Below, in pieces: positions 43,159-52,620 of a DNA stretch of 64,000 nucleotides. The notes beneath the pieces are model-generated. The model saw only the letters and a list, made by a program, of their open reading frames with translations, did no database searches and was not told where the DNA came from. Within the stretch, counting starts at the first letter, position 1. The number at the start of each line of letters is the position of its first letter. The stretch is from Labrenzia sp. CE80 (GTDB lineage: Bacteria; Pseudomonadota; Alphaproteobacteria; Rhizobiales; Stappiaceae): positions 248,001 through 312,000 of the forward strand of contig NZ_WAJT01000003.1 of the NCBI RefSeq assembly GCF_009650605.1, in the 5' to 3' direction. Position numbers and translations under genes: made by a program.

Positions 43159-46100
43159 GACTTGTCCTTCTTGCCCATGCCCTCCTTGAGAGCCATGAGC
43201 GCTGCAAAGGGCGAATTCGGGTCGATCGGCTTGTCCTTCTTCGGTGACCGATCGTTTCGTGGAACACCGCCAGAAGGCTTGGAACCGCCGCCCTTGCCAC
43301 CTTTCGGGCCATTGCGAGGACCGCCGTGACGTTTCTCGCCGCGCTGGTCGCCTCGGCCCTGGTCACCACGTGCCTGACCGCCCTTGCGATTGTCCCCACC
43401 ACGCCGGTTGTCCTGCCCGCGTGGCCGAGGCCGACGGTCGCCACGGCCCGGACGCCAGATCTCGATCGTAACCGTTTCCATTTCAACGGCTTCGGCGGCA
43501 TCCGCTGAGGCGTCTTCAACTGCACCAGCGCCAGCTTCAGTTGGCTCGCCGGTGCTTTCGGACGGCGTTGTCGCCTCCATCGAGGCTTCTTGAACAACAG
43601 GACTGTCGTCGGTGACTTCGCCCGACGTAGCATCCGTCGGCGCCTCGGCAGTCGGTTCAGCCGGAGCCTCACCAGTTTCAGAAGGAGCTGCAGCCTCCGC
43701 GACTGGCGTTTCTGCGGCAGTCTCGGACTTGGGCGTTTCTTCAGCCTTGGCCGCGACCGGGCGCTCGACTTCTTTGGTCTCCAGGCGATAGCCGAGCGAC
43801 TTCAGGATCGCGGTGAAATCTTCACCCGCACAGCCAAGCAGCGAGGTCATGGCCACAGTCACCGTGAAACCGCCGCCCTGGGCAATCGCGCCTTCAGGAG
43901 GGCTCACCTCGGCATCGAGGGGCTTCCAGGCCACAAGTGGACGGATAAGATCTGCAAGTCGCTCCAGAATATCAACACGCACGGCGCGCGGACCGCAAAC
44001 CCGGAAGCCGACCACCTTGTAAAGGGCCTTGTCGATGGTTTCATCGACCGGAATCGAGGTTCTGCCCGACGCTGAAAGCTGAGGCAGGTCGCTCAGACCA
44101 TTCATGTCCAAAGCGCCATGCTTCAATGCCCAGAGTTGGGAGAGCAGCTGGCTTGGGGCCGGCTTCAAAAGCGCCGGGACATAAATGTTGTAAGCGCCGA
44201 AACGAACACCGTGCTTACGCAATGAGGCCCGCATGTCCTGGTCGAGCTGCCGGATCTCGTCAGAAGCTTCCTGACGTTCGAGAATGCCCAGACCTTCAAC
44301 GATCCGGAAGGCAACGCCGCGAGCAAGACCTTCAAGGCCTTCCGACGATTTCAGATCGACCAGCGGCTTCAAAAGCGTTTCGATCTGCGCATTGATCCAA
44401 AGATCAAGACGCTGCTGCACTTTTTCACGTGCAGCACCGGTGAGATGCTCATCCGCCAGCAGCAACACAGAAGGGGTCAACACCTCTTCGCCGGCGGCAA
44501 CCTTGGCAACCGCCTCGCCACGCCAGCGAATCATGCCATCGGCGGTCAATATGAAGTCGGCGTTTTCAGAGCGGGAAAGCTTGTCCGCCCGGCCCTCAAT
44601 TTCGGCTGCCAGGGCCTTTTGGGCCGCTGCGCGCACCGTTTTTCCGTCCGGCCCTTCGGCCGCCGCATCAGGAGCAAACCGGAAGCCAAGCAGATTCCCG
44701 ATGTGCTGACCTTCCACGAGCACATCGCCGCTCGATGTAATTTCCGCTTCCAGCATGGCGTTCTCTCTCAAACGTCGCATCAATACACTTGTACGCCGAT
44801 CCACGAACCTCTTCGTGAGGCGATCGTGAAGCGCATCAGATAGTTTGTCTTCAATGCCGCGCGTAACGTTCTGCCAGTGCGCCGGATCGGCGAGCCAGTC
44901 GGGTCTGTTCGCGACATATGTCCAAGTCCGGATGTGAGCAATCCGGTTTGCCAGAGTGTCGATATCACCATCCGCTCGGTCTGCGAAGGCCAATTGACGG
45001 GTAAACCAGTCATCTGCAATCGCACCGTCTTGCATAAGATGGGTGTATATCGTGCTCAAAAGCTCTGCATGATTGGCAGGCGCGATCTTGCGATAGTCTG
45101 GCACCTGGCACACATCCCAGAGCAATTCGACGGCTTTTGGGCCCTTTGCCATGGCGGAAATGCCTGAATCGCGCAACAAATGCTCAAGTGCATTGATGTC
45201 ATCGCCAATGGGAGCACGTGCCAACCCGTCCTCGCGAGGCACTGCATCAAGCGATGCGCGCAGGCTCGTCGAAGATGCAAAATCCAGACGACTGTTGCGC
45301 CATTGCAGCACTTTTAGGCTGTTGAAATGATGATTCTCAATCTGCTCGACCAACTCGTCGTCGAGCGGATCGACGCGGCCGGTCACGCCGAAGGTGCCAT
45401 CCCGCGTATGACGGCCGGCCCGGCCAGCGATCTGCCCCATCTCTGCGGCGGTGAGTTGCCGGTACTGATATCCGTCGTATTTTCGATTGCCCGCGAACGC
45501 CACATGGTCGACATCGAGGTTCAATCCCATACCGATCGCGTCCGTAGCAACAAGATGCTCAACATCACCGTTTTGAAACAGCTCGACCTGAGCGTTTCTC
45601 GTACGGGGACTGAGCGAGCCAAGGACAACGGCAGCGCCCCCGCGCTGACGGCGGATCAACTCGGCGATGCCATAGACCTCATCAGCAGAGAACGCGACGA
45701 TCGCCGAGCGTGGCGGCAACCGCGACACCTTTTTTGAGCCTGCATAGGTCAAGACTGACATGCGCGGCCGGGTCACCACGTTCAAACCGGGCAGAAGCTT
45801 CTCCAAAAGGGGACGGACCGTTGCCGCTCCAAGCAGCAAGGTTTCCGACTGGCCGCGCAGGTTCAGGAGCCGGTCGGTAAAAACATGCCCCCTGTCGAGA
45901 TCTCCGGCCAACTGGACTTCATCGATCGCAACGAAGTCCGTTTCCAGATCCAGCGGCATCGCCTCGACAGTCGACACCCAATAGCGTGGCGCCTTCGGAA
46001 TGATCTTTTCCTCGCCCGTAATCAGGGCGACTGCATCGGTACCGGCGCGCTCTTCGATCCGACCGTAGACTTCGCGCGCAAGCAGGCGCAAAGGCAGGCC

Positions 46101-46235
46101 GATCAGACCTGATTTATGCGCGAGCATACGCTCGATGGCGAGATGGGTCTTGCCCGTGTTCGTTGGTCCAAGAACTGCCGTAACAGTTCTGGACCGCGCC
46201 GCAGGCGGCAGGTGCATGTATGGGGAACGTGGCAT
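43155..46235 (-). CDS. SUV3-like superfamily 2 RNA helicase with RG-rich tail
   Basis: A 1026-residue helicase related to mitochondrial SUV3. Motifs are Walker A GPTNTGKTHLA, the DExH-type AIDEVQLAGD, GAATVRPLL, ATDAIGMGLNLDVDHVAF and QIAGRAGRHT. A long helical middle (about 350-830) follows. Residues about 840-930 are Ala/Glu/Pro/Thr-rich and acidic, then 930-1026 are RG/GG/K-rich (RGDQRGEKRHGG), a typical RNA-binding disordered tail. It probably acts in RNA turnover. No ribosome site is clear before the ATG. It is coupled to the S4 gene downstream. Confidence 0.92.
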   Translation of the reverse strand: MPRSPYMHLPPAARSRTVTAVLGPTNTGKTHLAIERMLAHKSGLIGLPLRLLAREVYGRIEERAGTDAVALITGEEKIIPKAPRYWVSTVEAMPLDLETDFVAIDEVQLAGDLDRGHVFTDRLLNLRGQSETLLLGAATVRPLLEKLLPGLNVVTRPRMSVLTYAGSKKVSRLPPRSAIVAFSADEVYGIAELIRRQRGGAAVVLGSLSPRTRNAQVELFQNGDVEHLVATDAIGMGLNLDVDHVAFAGNRKYDGYQYRQLTAAEMGQIAGRAGRHTRDGTFGVTGRVDPLDDELVEQIENHHFNSLKVLQWRNSRLDFASSTSLRASLDAVPREDGLARAPIGDDINALEHLLRDSGISAMAKGPKAVELLWDVCQVPDYRKIAPANHAELLSTIYTHLMQDGAIADDWFTRQLAFADRADGDIDTLANRIAHIRTWTYVANRPDWLADPAHWQNVTRGIEDKLSDALHDRLTKRFVDRRTSVLMRRLRENAMLEAEITSSGDVLVEGQHIGNLLGFRFAPDAAAEGPDGKTVRAAAQKALAAEIEGRADKLSRSENADFILTADGMIRWRGEAVAKVAAGEEVLTPSVLLLADEHLTGAAREKVQQRLDLWINAQIETLLKPLVDLKSSEGLEGLARGVAFRIVEGLGILERQEASDEIRQLDQDMRASLRKHGVRFGAYNIYVPALLKPAPSQLLSQLWALKHGALDMNGLSDLPQLSASGRTSIPVDETIDKALYKVVGFRVCGPRAVRVDILERLADLIRPLVAWKPLDAEVSPPEGAIAQGGGFTVTVAMTSLLGCAGEDFTAILKSLGYRLETKEVERPVAAKAEETPKSETAAETPVAEAAAPSETGEAPAEPTAEAPTDATSGEVTDDSPVVQEASMEATTPSESTGEPTEAGAGAVEDASADAAEAVEMETVTIEIWRPGRGDRRPRPRGQDNRRGGDNRKGGQARGDQGRGDQRGEKRHGGPRNGPKGGKGGGSKPSGGVPRNDRSPKKDKPIDPNSPFAALMALKEGMGKKDKS
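43165..43169 (-). promoter_or_regulatory. Ribosome binding site that supports the CTG start of the S4 gene
   Basis: AAGGA on the minus strand, inside the last helicase codons, with a 6-nt spacer to CTG at 43158. It is the main reason to accept the non-canonical start. Confidence 0.5.
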
Positions 46236-46839
46236 GGAGAGGCTACAATGTCAGTTCGGTTCGGCAAGCGCCCCGGAACGCGGCCATGGCTTCAAGGTGG
46301 AGGCTGTCTAGCACACTGGGCAAAGACATGTCCCCCCTTCATTTGTCCATGGTTTGCCTCCCAGAACCTCCAAAAAGAACGACTCTGGAACAAAACTTGA
46401 TCGAATCGGCGACACCCATTGATTCAGGTTTCGTTCTCTACGACATGTGGATTTCTCAGGACAACAAGCCACGAAATGCTGAATCAAGGCAAAGTCTTGA
46501 GTGAAAATCCTGCCAAATCGATTCAACAACCTCAAATCTGTCAAGCATTGACTTTCCGTTAAGAGCGTCAACGAAAATCAGGTGCTTTCCGACACATCTA
46601 ATACGGAAAGAGAACAGAAACTGCACGAATCACCCATTCCGTACGGTTTTCGATTTGTTCACGCAGAGTATAGTCAATTCCAACACACAGTAGGCTAGAT
46701 ATTGTAGTTGTGATTCAATACCGTTCGTAATCTAATGAAAATTATTTACTTTATTGTTCCTATTTGGGACGCTTTCTGCCCAATATTCAGAATCCAAAGA
46801 TACATCCAACGGTCGTAAGTTCGAGAAATAGGACACAAA
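46236..46839. other. 604-bp gene-free, AT-rich region between helicase and luxR-type gene
   Basis: The longest non-coding stretch in the window, divergent between the helicase (minus) and the LuxR-type regulator (plus). From about 46500 on it is visibly AT-rich. It contains a perfect 8-bp palindrome CCGTACGG at 46639-46646 and a related ACCGTTCGTAAT further down. Short frames within it have no family similarity. It probably carries both promoters; a small RNA cannot be excluded. Confidence 0.5.
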
Positions 46840-47571
46840 ATGAACAAGGAGCGTTTTCACCGCGCCCTCGATTTTACCGAGACGGTCACCAAGACCCAGA
46901 CGATTCCTGACGCAGAGAAATGCCTTGTTCAACTGGCCGCGGACTTTGGTTTCTCGATCTATGTCCTTGCAACCTTTACAGGCCCTGGCTCACTCACAGA
47001 TCCTTATCTGCTCGCTTCCGGTTGGAACCCTGAATGGCAAGACCGCTACCTTGGACGGCAATATATCGTCGATGATCCTGTGGTTCTGCGAGCAGCTCGA
47101 GGATCAGACCCATTTTTATGGAACGACTCGAAAAATGATCCGGGTGTCACTCCGCGTGGACTGGAAATCCTCGAAGAAGCGCGAAGCTTTTCACTCAACA
47201 ACGGCGTTTTCATACCCGTCTATGGTCCGAAAGGCATGGAAGGCTCTCTTGCCCTTGGCGGCGAACAGGCTGATCTTGGGCCGGAAGACTTGAAAGCGCT
47301 ACACCTCGCGGGTCTCTACGTTTACGCCCACACAGTGAAAATCGCCCAGAATCCTGTCAATTTGGAACAAGATAACATTTCACTGACAAACCGCGAAATA
47401 GAGTGTCTGAAGTGGACAGCAGCCGGCAAAACCAGCTCCGATATTGCTTCAATTCTTGGCATCTCGCGTCATACGGCAGATTGGTATCTCAAGGAAGCCA
47501 CATTAAAACTTGGAACGGGAAACCGGACCCATGCGGTTGCTGAGGCCATGAGATTGAAGTTCATCGCCTAG
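46840..47571 (+). CDS. LuxR-family regulator with autoinducer-binding domain (solo)
   Basis: A 243-residue quorum-sensing-type regulator. All six residues that line the acyl-homoserine-lactone pocket in TraR/LuxR are matched: W66, Y70, D79, P80, W94 and G122. The C-terminal GerE helix-turn-helix reads LTNREIECLKWTAAGKTSSDIASILGIS. No luxI is adjacent, so it is a LuxR solo in this context. The only synthase-like protein in the window is the LuxI/FeeM-like fusion 27 kb away. GGACACAAA precedes the ATG, and a long AT-rich promoter region lies upstream. Confidence 0.9.
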   Translation: MNKERFHRALDFTETVTKTQTIPDAEKCLVQLAADFGFSIYVLATFTGPGSLTDPYLLASGWNPEWQDRYLGRQYIVDDPVVLRAARGSDPFLWNDSKNDPGVTPRGLEILEEARSFSLNNGVFIPVYGPKGMEGSLALGGEQADLGPEDLKALHLAGLYVYAHTVKIAQNPVNLEQDNISLTNREIECLKWTAAGKTSSDIASILGISRHTADWYLKEATLKLGTGNRTHAVAEAMRLKFIA

Positions 47572-47706
47572 AGCAAAACGCTAGGGAAACTCCACGCCAA
47601 TTTTTTAAAAAGTTAATAGGGCATAATCGCTGCCCCTTTTCTTATTTCGCCGACCAAAGTAGAAATCCCATGATCAGAGCTGCAGGGGCGGCACTGGCAA
47701 ACCAGT

Positions 47707-47713
47707 GGGAGGG
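47707..47713 (+). promoter_or_regulatory. Ribosome binding site that sets the TTG start of pyruvate carboxylase
   Basis: GGGAGGG lies 6 nt before the TTG at 47720 but directly abuts the ATG at 47714, so TTG is the likelier start. Confidence 0.55.
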
Positions 47714-47719
47714 ATGCTT

Positions 47720-50700
47720 TTGGCAATTCGCAAGATTCTCGTCGCAAACCGGTCTGAAATCGCTATCCGCGTATTTCGTGCCGCAAATGAACTCGGATTG
47801 AAGACGGTTGCAATCTTCGCCGAGCAGGACAAGTTGGCGTTGCACCGCTTCAAGGCCGATGAGGCCTATCAGGTCGGCAAGGGACTTGGTCCCATTGAAG
47901 CCTATCTATCCATCGACGAGATCATCAGAGTTGCCAAGCTGTCCGGTGCAGATGCCATCCATCCCGGCTATGGCCTGCTGTCCGAAAGCCCGGAATTTGT
48001 AGAGGCTTGCGAAGAAGCCGGTATTGTTTTCATCGGCCCCAGACCTGAAACCATGCGGCGCCTCGGCAACAAGGTCGCCGCGCGTAACCTTGCGATCGAA
48101 GCGGGCGTTCCGGTCATGCCGGCGACAGATCCGTTGCCTGACGACATGGATGAGGTCAAGCGCCTCGCGGCGGGTATCGGTTATCCGGTCATGCTCAAGG
48201 CTTCCTGGGGCGGCGGCGGCCGCGGAATGCGCGTCATTCCGGACGAGGAAACGCTTCTGCGCGACGTCGTTGCGGCAAAACGCGAAGCGCGTGCTGCTTT
48301 CGGCAAAGATGAGATCTACCTGGAAAAGCTGGTCCAGCGCGCACGGCATGTCGAGGTGCAGATCCTGGGCGACGGCGAGGGCGGCCTCGTTCATCTGTTC
48401 GAGCGCGACTGCTCCATCCAACGCCGGCACCAGAAAGTCGTCGAACGCGCCCCGGCTCCTTATCTCGAGGATGAAAAGCGCGCCGAACTCTGTGAATACG
48501 GTCTGAAGATCGGTCGCGAAGTGAACTACCGCGGCGCCGGCACAGTCGAATTCCTGATGGATGCGGACACAGGCGCGGTTTATTTCATTGAGGTCAATCC
48601 GCGCGTTCAGGTCGAGCACACCGTGACTGAAGAAGTCACCGGCATCGACATCGTCAAGGCGCAGATCCAGATCGCCGGCGGCGCCAAGATCGGACAACCG
48701 GAAAGCGGTGTGCCGAACCAATCAGAAATTCGCCTGAACGGCCATGCCCTTCAATGCCGTATCACCACAGAAGATCCTGAGCAGAACTTCATTCCAGACT
48801 ATGGCAGGATCACAGCCTATCGTGGCGCGACGGGCTTCGGCATTCGCCTTGATGGCGGCACCGCCTATTCCGGTGCGGTCATCACCCGATTTTATGACCC
48901 GCTTCTGGAAAAAGTAACCGCCTGGGCGCCCACCGCTGAAGAAACCTGTAAGCGTATGGACCGTGCACTGCGCGAGTTCCGTATCCGAGGCGTCGCAACC
49001 AATCTGGTGTTCCTTGAGAACATCATCGATCACCCGGATTTCCGCTCGAACAACTACACGACCCGCTTCATTGACGACACGCCGAAGCTGTTCGAACAGA
49101 CCAAGCGGCAGGACAGAGCAACCAAACTCTTGACCTACATCGCTGATGTGTCCGTCAACGGACACCCGGAAACCCGTTCTCGTGCGCGCCCGGCACAAGA
49201 TGCCATGCTGCCGGAAGTTCCGTTTTTCGGCGACGAAAAGCCGAGCGGCACCCGCCAGCTGCTCGATCAGCTCGGCCCGAAGGGCTTTGCCGACTGGATG
49301 AAGGCCGAAACCCGAACGCTGGTCACCGACACCACTATGCGCGACGGTCACCAGTCGCTTCTTGCAACCCGGATGCGGACCAATGACATCGTCCGGATCG
49401 CAGATGCCTACGCGACCGGCCTACCGAATCTCTTCTCGCTGGAGTGCTGGGGCGGCGCAACCTTTGATGTCTCCATGCGCTTTCTCACGGAAAGCCCCTG
49501 GGAGCGTCTGCGCCTGATCCGCGAAAAGGCGCCCAATGTCCTGCTGCAAATGCTGCTGCGCGGCTCAAACGGCGTTGGTTACACCAACTACCCTGACAAT
49601 GTGGTGAAGTTCTTCGTTGCTCAAGCGGCGGAAAACGGCGTAGATCTCTTCCGTGTCTTCGACTGCCTGAACTGGGTTGAAAACATGCGCGTTTCCATGG
49701 ACGCAGTTCAGGAAGCCAACAAACTCTGCGAAGGCGTGCTTTGCTACACCGGCGACATGCTCGACAGCGCACGCCCCAAGTATGACCTGAAATACTACGT
49801 AGGCCTTGCCAAGGAACTGGAAGCCGCCGGCGCCCATATCCTTGGCATCAAGGACATGGCGGGCCTCTTGAAGCCTGAAGCTGCGCGGATCCTGGTCAGC
49901 ACGCTGAAACAGGAAACCGGCCTGCCGATTCACTTCCACACCCACGACACGTCCGGCATCGCTGCAGCAACCGTTCTCGCGGCAGTGGAAGCTGGCGTCG
50001 ATGCGGTGGACGCAGCAATGGATGCCCTTTCAGGGCTCACCTCCCAGCCCTGCCTTGGCTCTATTGTCGAAGCGCTACGCGGATCCGACCGCGAAACCGG
50101 CCTCGATCCAAAGACCATTCGCCAGATTTCCTTCTATTGGGAGGCCGTCCGCACTCAATACCGTGCATTCGAGAGTGATCTGCGCTCAGGTGCATCGGAG
50201 GTCTATCTTCACGAGATGCCCGGAGGTCAGTTCACCAATCTCAAGGAACAGGCGCGTTCCCTCGGCCTCGAAGCCCGTTGGCATGAGGTCGCACAGACCT
50301 ATGCGGACGCCAACATGATGTTCGGCGATATCGTCAAGGTGACGCCGTCCTCCAAAGTTGTCGGCGACATGGCACTGATGATGGTCTCGCAGGGACTTAC
50401 AATTTCTGACGTCGAAGATCCTACCAAGGAGGTCGCGTTCCCGGACTCTGTTGTCCAGATGCTGCGCGGGGACCTTGGACAATCTCCGGGCGGTTGGCCG
50501 GCGGCAATCCAGGCAAAGGTTCTGAAAGGCGAAAGTCCGATTACCGTCCGCCCGGGTTCGCTCCTGCCCGAAGCCGACCTTGCCGCCCAGCGCGCTCACG
50601 CTGCAGAAAGCGCAGGACGCGAGATCGATGACACGGATCTTGCTGCCTATCTCATGTATCCGAAGGTCTTTCTCGACTTCGACAAGGCCCAGCAGCAATA

Positions 50701-51163
50701 CGGTCCGACCTCCGTGCTGCCAACTCCGGTCTATTTCTATGGACTGGAAGCAGGCGATGAGATCCTGATCGAACTGGAGCCAGGCAAGACCCTTGTCGTT
50801 CGTTGCCAGGCGATAGGAGAAACCAACGAGGATGGAGAGAAGAAGGTCTTCTTCGAGCTGAACGGCCAACCGCGGATCATCAAGGTACCAGATCGCGCCC
50901 ATGGTGCCGCTGGCGCCGGTGCGAGGCGCAAGGCTGAAGACGGCAACGAAAGTCACCTCGGTGCGCCGATGCCAGGTGTCATCTCGACTGTCGCGGTCAA
51001 GGCTGGTCAGAGCGTTTCGGCAGGAGATGTGCTGCTCTCTATCGAGGCGATGAAGATGGAAACCGCGCTACACGCAGAAAAAGACGGTGTGGTCGCTGAG
51101 GTTCTCGTGAGCCCGGGCGCCCAAATCGATGCCAAGGACCTGCTGATTGTCTTTGAGGCCTGA
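47720..51163 (+). CDS. pyc: Pyruvate carboxylase
   Basis: A 1147-residue anaplerotic enzyme that makes oxaloacetate from pyruvate, bicarbonate and ATP. Order: biotin carboxylase (about 1-450; ASWGGGGRGMR ATP loop, EVNPRVQVEHTVTEE), carboxyltransferase (about 530-800; TTMRDGHQSLLATRMRT, FHTHDTSGIAAATVLAAVEAGVDAVDAA), the conserved PYC/OADA domain, and a biotinyl domain with the biotin lysine K1112 in EAMKMET. The start is a TTG followed by AIRKILVANRSEIAIRVFRAA, as in homologs. An inverted repeat follows at 51174-51194. Confidence 0.97.
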   Translation: MAIRKILVANRSEIAIRVFRAANELGLKTVAIFAEQDKLALHRFKADEAYQVGKGLGPIEAYLSIDEIIRVAKLSGADAIHPGYGLLSESPEFVEACEEAGIVFIGPRPETMRRLGNKVAARNLAIEAGVPVMPATDPLPDDMDEVKRLAAGIGYPVMLKASWGGGGRGMRVIPDEETLLRDVVAAKREARAAFGKDEIYLEKLVQRARHVEVQILGDGEGGLVHLFERDCSIQRRHQKVVERAPAPYLEDEKRAELCEYGLKIGREVNYRGAGTVEFLMDADTGAVYFIEVNPRVQVEHTVTEEVTGIDIVKAQIQIAGGAKIGQPESGVPNQSEIRLNGHALQCRITTEDPEQNFIPDYGRITAYRGATGFGIRLDGGTAYSGAVITRFYDPLLEKVTAWAPTAEETCKRMDRALREFRIRGVATNLVFLENIIDHPDFRSNNYTTRFIDDTPKLFEQTKRQDRATKLLTYIADVSVNGHPETRSRARPAQDAMLPEVPFFGDEKPSGTRQLLDQLGPKGFADWMKAETRTLVTDTTMRDGHQSLLATRMRTNDIVRIADAYATGLPNLFSLECWGGATFDVSMRFLTESPWERLRLIREKAPNVLLQMLLRGSNGVGYTNYPDNVVKFFVAQAAENGVDLFRVFDCLNWVENMRVSMDAVQEANKLCEGVLCYTGDMLDSARPKYDLKYYVGLAKELEAAGAHILGIKDMAGLLKPEAARILVSTLKQETGLPIHFHTHDTSGIAAATVLAAVEAGVDAVDAAMDALSGLTSQPCLGSIVEALRGSDRETGLDPKTIRQISFYWEAVRTQYRAFESDLRSGASEVYLHEMPGGQFTNLKEQARSLGLEARWHEVAQTYADANMMFGDIVKVTPSSKVVGDMALMMVSQGLTISDVEDPTKEVAFPDSVVQMLRGDLGQSPGGWPAAIQAKVLKGESPITVRPGSLLPEADLAAQRAHAAESAGREIDDTDLAAYLMYPKVFLDFDKAQQQYGPTSVLPTPVYFYGLEAGDEILIELEPGKTLVVRCQAIGETNEDGEKKVFFELNGQPRIIKVPDRAHGAAGAGARRKAEDGNESHLGAPMPGVISTVAVKAGQSVSAGDVLLSIEAMKMETALHAEKDGVVAEVLVSPGAQIDAKDLLIVFEA

Positions 51164-51173
51164 ATGAAAGCGG

Positions 51174-51194
51174 GCGCCGGCATCATGTCGGCGC
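51174..51194. repeat. Short hairpin after pyc
   Basis: GCGCCGGCAT-C-ATGTCGGCGC, 10-bp arms with one G-T pair, 10 bp past the pyc stop. There is no T-run; it may serve as a weak stop between pyc and the convergent amidotransferase gene. Confidence 0.35.
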
Positions 51195-51242
51195 TGGTTT
51201 CCCCATTGCCTACGCACCTGCAACCCTAACAATGTCGGAAGT

Positions 51243-52004
51243 CTATTCGGCTGCCGTTCGCTCGCGAAGACCGCAGGATACCGGCGCATCGACGGTGCCG
51301 ATCCACAAATCCAGAAAGCGATCCAGCCAAGCCTTCACCGCCGCATCATAGATATAGCGTCCCGCGAAGTGGTCTCCGCGTTGCTGCGCACCGGGCAAAG
51401 ACATGCGCGGCGCGCCTTTGGTCGTCCAGCGAACGAGCATTGAATGGGTCAGTTCCGGGTGAAACTGGATGCCGAACGCGTTGGTGCCATAACGAATGGC
51501 CTGATTGGCATAGGTCGGTCCGGACGCCAGCAAGTCGCAAGACGCAGGCAAGTCGAAACCTTCCCGGTGCCACTGGTAGACCTTTTTGGGCCAGGTCATC
51601 AGTATTTCACCTGCAGCTGTCGGCTGAAGCGGATAGTAGCCGATCTCGACAAGCTCATCCCGATGAGAGGAAACGGTGCCGCCCAGCTGTTTCACCATCA
51701 TCTGCGCTCCAAGGCAGATACCGAGAAACGGCTTTTGCTCACGCAGTGGCACTTTGATCCAGTCGATTTCCTTGAGAACAAAGCCGTCCGGATCATTCGC
51801 GCTCATCGGTCCGCCGAAAATGACGGCCCCAGCATGGTCGGACATGGTCTCCGGTAGGCTGTCCCCGAAGCGAGGCTTTCGGACATCCAGCGCAAATCCA
51901 CGCTTGACCAGTTCCTGACCGACACGTCCGGAGGAAGAATTCTCCTGATGCAGAACGATCAGAATTTTTGGTCGGGAAGAGCGCGTAAAGGATTCCAGTC
52001 TCAT
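51243..52004 (-). CDS. Class I glutamine amidotransferase (GMP synthase-like, stand-alone)
   Basis: A 253-residue GATase1 domain. The nucleophile is C97 in FLGICLGAQMM, and the triad is completed by H182 and E184 in QFHPELT. GGPMSANDPDGFVLKE is the typical stand-alone subgroup segment. Such proteins hydrolyse gamma-glutamyl amides or supply ammonia to an unlinked partner; the partner here is unknown. The start at 52004 lacks a clear ribosome site. An in-frame reading extends to 52283 but overlaps terB and has no family similarity. Confidence 0.88.
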   Translation of the reverse strand: MRLESFTRSSRPKILIVLHQENSSSGRVGQELVKRGFALDVRKPRFGDSLPETMSDHAGAVIFGGPMSANDPDGFVLKEIDWIKVPLREQKPFLGICLGAQMMVKQLGGTVSSHRDELVEIGYYPLQPTAAGEILMTWPKKVYQWHREGFDLPASCDLLASGPTYANQAIRYGTNAFGIQFHPELTHSMLVRWTTKGAPRMSLPGAQQRGDHFAGRYIYDAAVKAWLDRFLDLWIGTVDAPVSCGLRERTAAE

Positions 52005-52143
52005 GGCATTAAAGTGTAGCCCATTTTGAAGATCGGTCGAGCCTTTTCGCACGTTCATATCAATGTTCGAACTCATTAGTGCGCGCGAGCACGCAGCAAA
52101 CGAGGTCCTTGCACCGCCATCAACGTCGATCAGTCGCCCAGCC

Positions 52144-52620
52144 TTAAGAGCCTTCACCGCTTTCAGGCGCTGTTTTGGCGACCTTTTGTCGAAGCACCAT
52201 GCGGTCCCGCGTGGAAATGCCAAGCAACTCGGCCACTCGCCAGATTGTGTTGTCCTCAAATTCGTGGACATGGCCGTCAGCATAGACGATTTCCCACATC
52301 ATCTCCACGATCGCCAAACGTTCACTCTCGTCTGTGGACCGCTTGAGCACTGAGGTAAAGCCGTAAAGATCGACCGCTTCGCTGTCGCGCTGCTTCGCAG
52401 CCTTGATCAGTTCGGTCGTCTCTGCATCATCCAGCCCGTAGTGGGCCTGCAAAATTTCCCGCAGTTTTTGACTTTCCGCGTCCTCAATCACCCCATCAAC
52501 GTCGATCAGGTGAAAAAGAAGGGCGGCAGCCGCAAGACGTTTGTCGTCTTCGGCAAATTTTACTTTGCCGCTGTCGCCGGTAGTTACTTCACGAAGGAAT
52601 TGTTTGAAGGCAGTGAGCAT
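52144..52620 (-). CDS. TerB-family protein
   Basis: A 158-residue all-helical cytosolic protein of the TerB/DjlA-N family. The acidic metal-binding pattern is seen in FHLIDVDGVIEDAESQ and YADGHVHEFEDNTIWRVAELLGI. TerB-like proteins are linked to tellurite resistance and membrane-associated stress complexes, but stand-alone copies have no defined job. No other ter genes are nearby. Confidence 0.85.
   Translation of the reverse strand: MLTAFKQFLREVTTGDSGKVKFAEDDKRLAAAALLFHLIDVDGVIEDAESQKLREILQAHYGLDDAETTELIKAAKQRDSEAVDLYGFTSVLKRSTDESERLAIVEMMWEIVYADGHVHEFEDNTIWRVAELLGISTRDRMVLRQKVAKTAPESGEGS

Noticed and set aside
42968..43672. 234-codon minus-strand frame across the helicase tail
   Set aside because: Arises from the GC-rich RG-repeat DNA read in another frame; the helicase frame continues through and is the real one.
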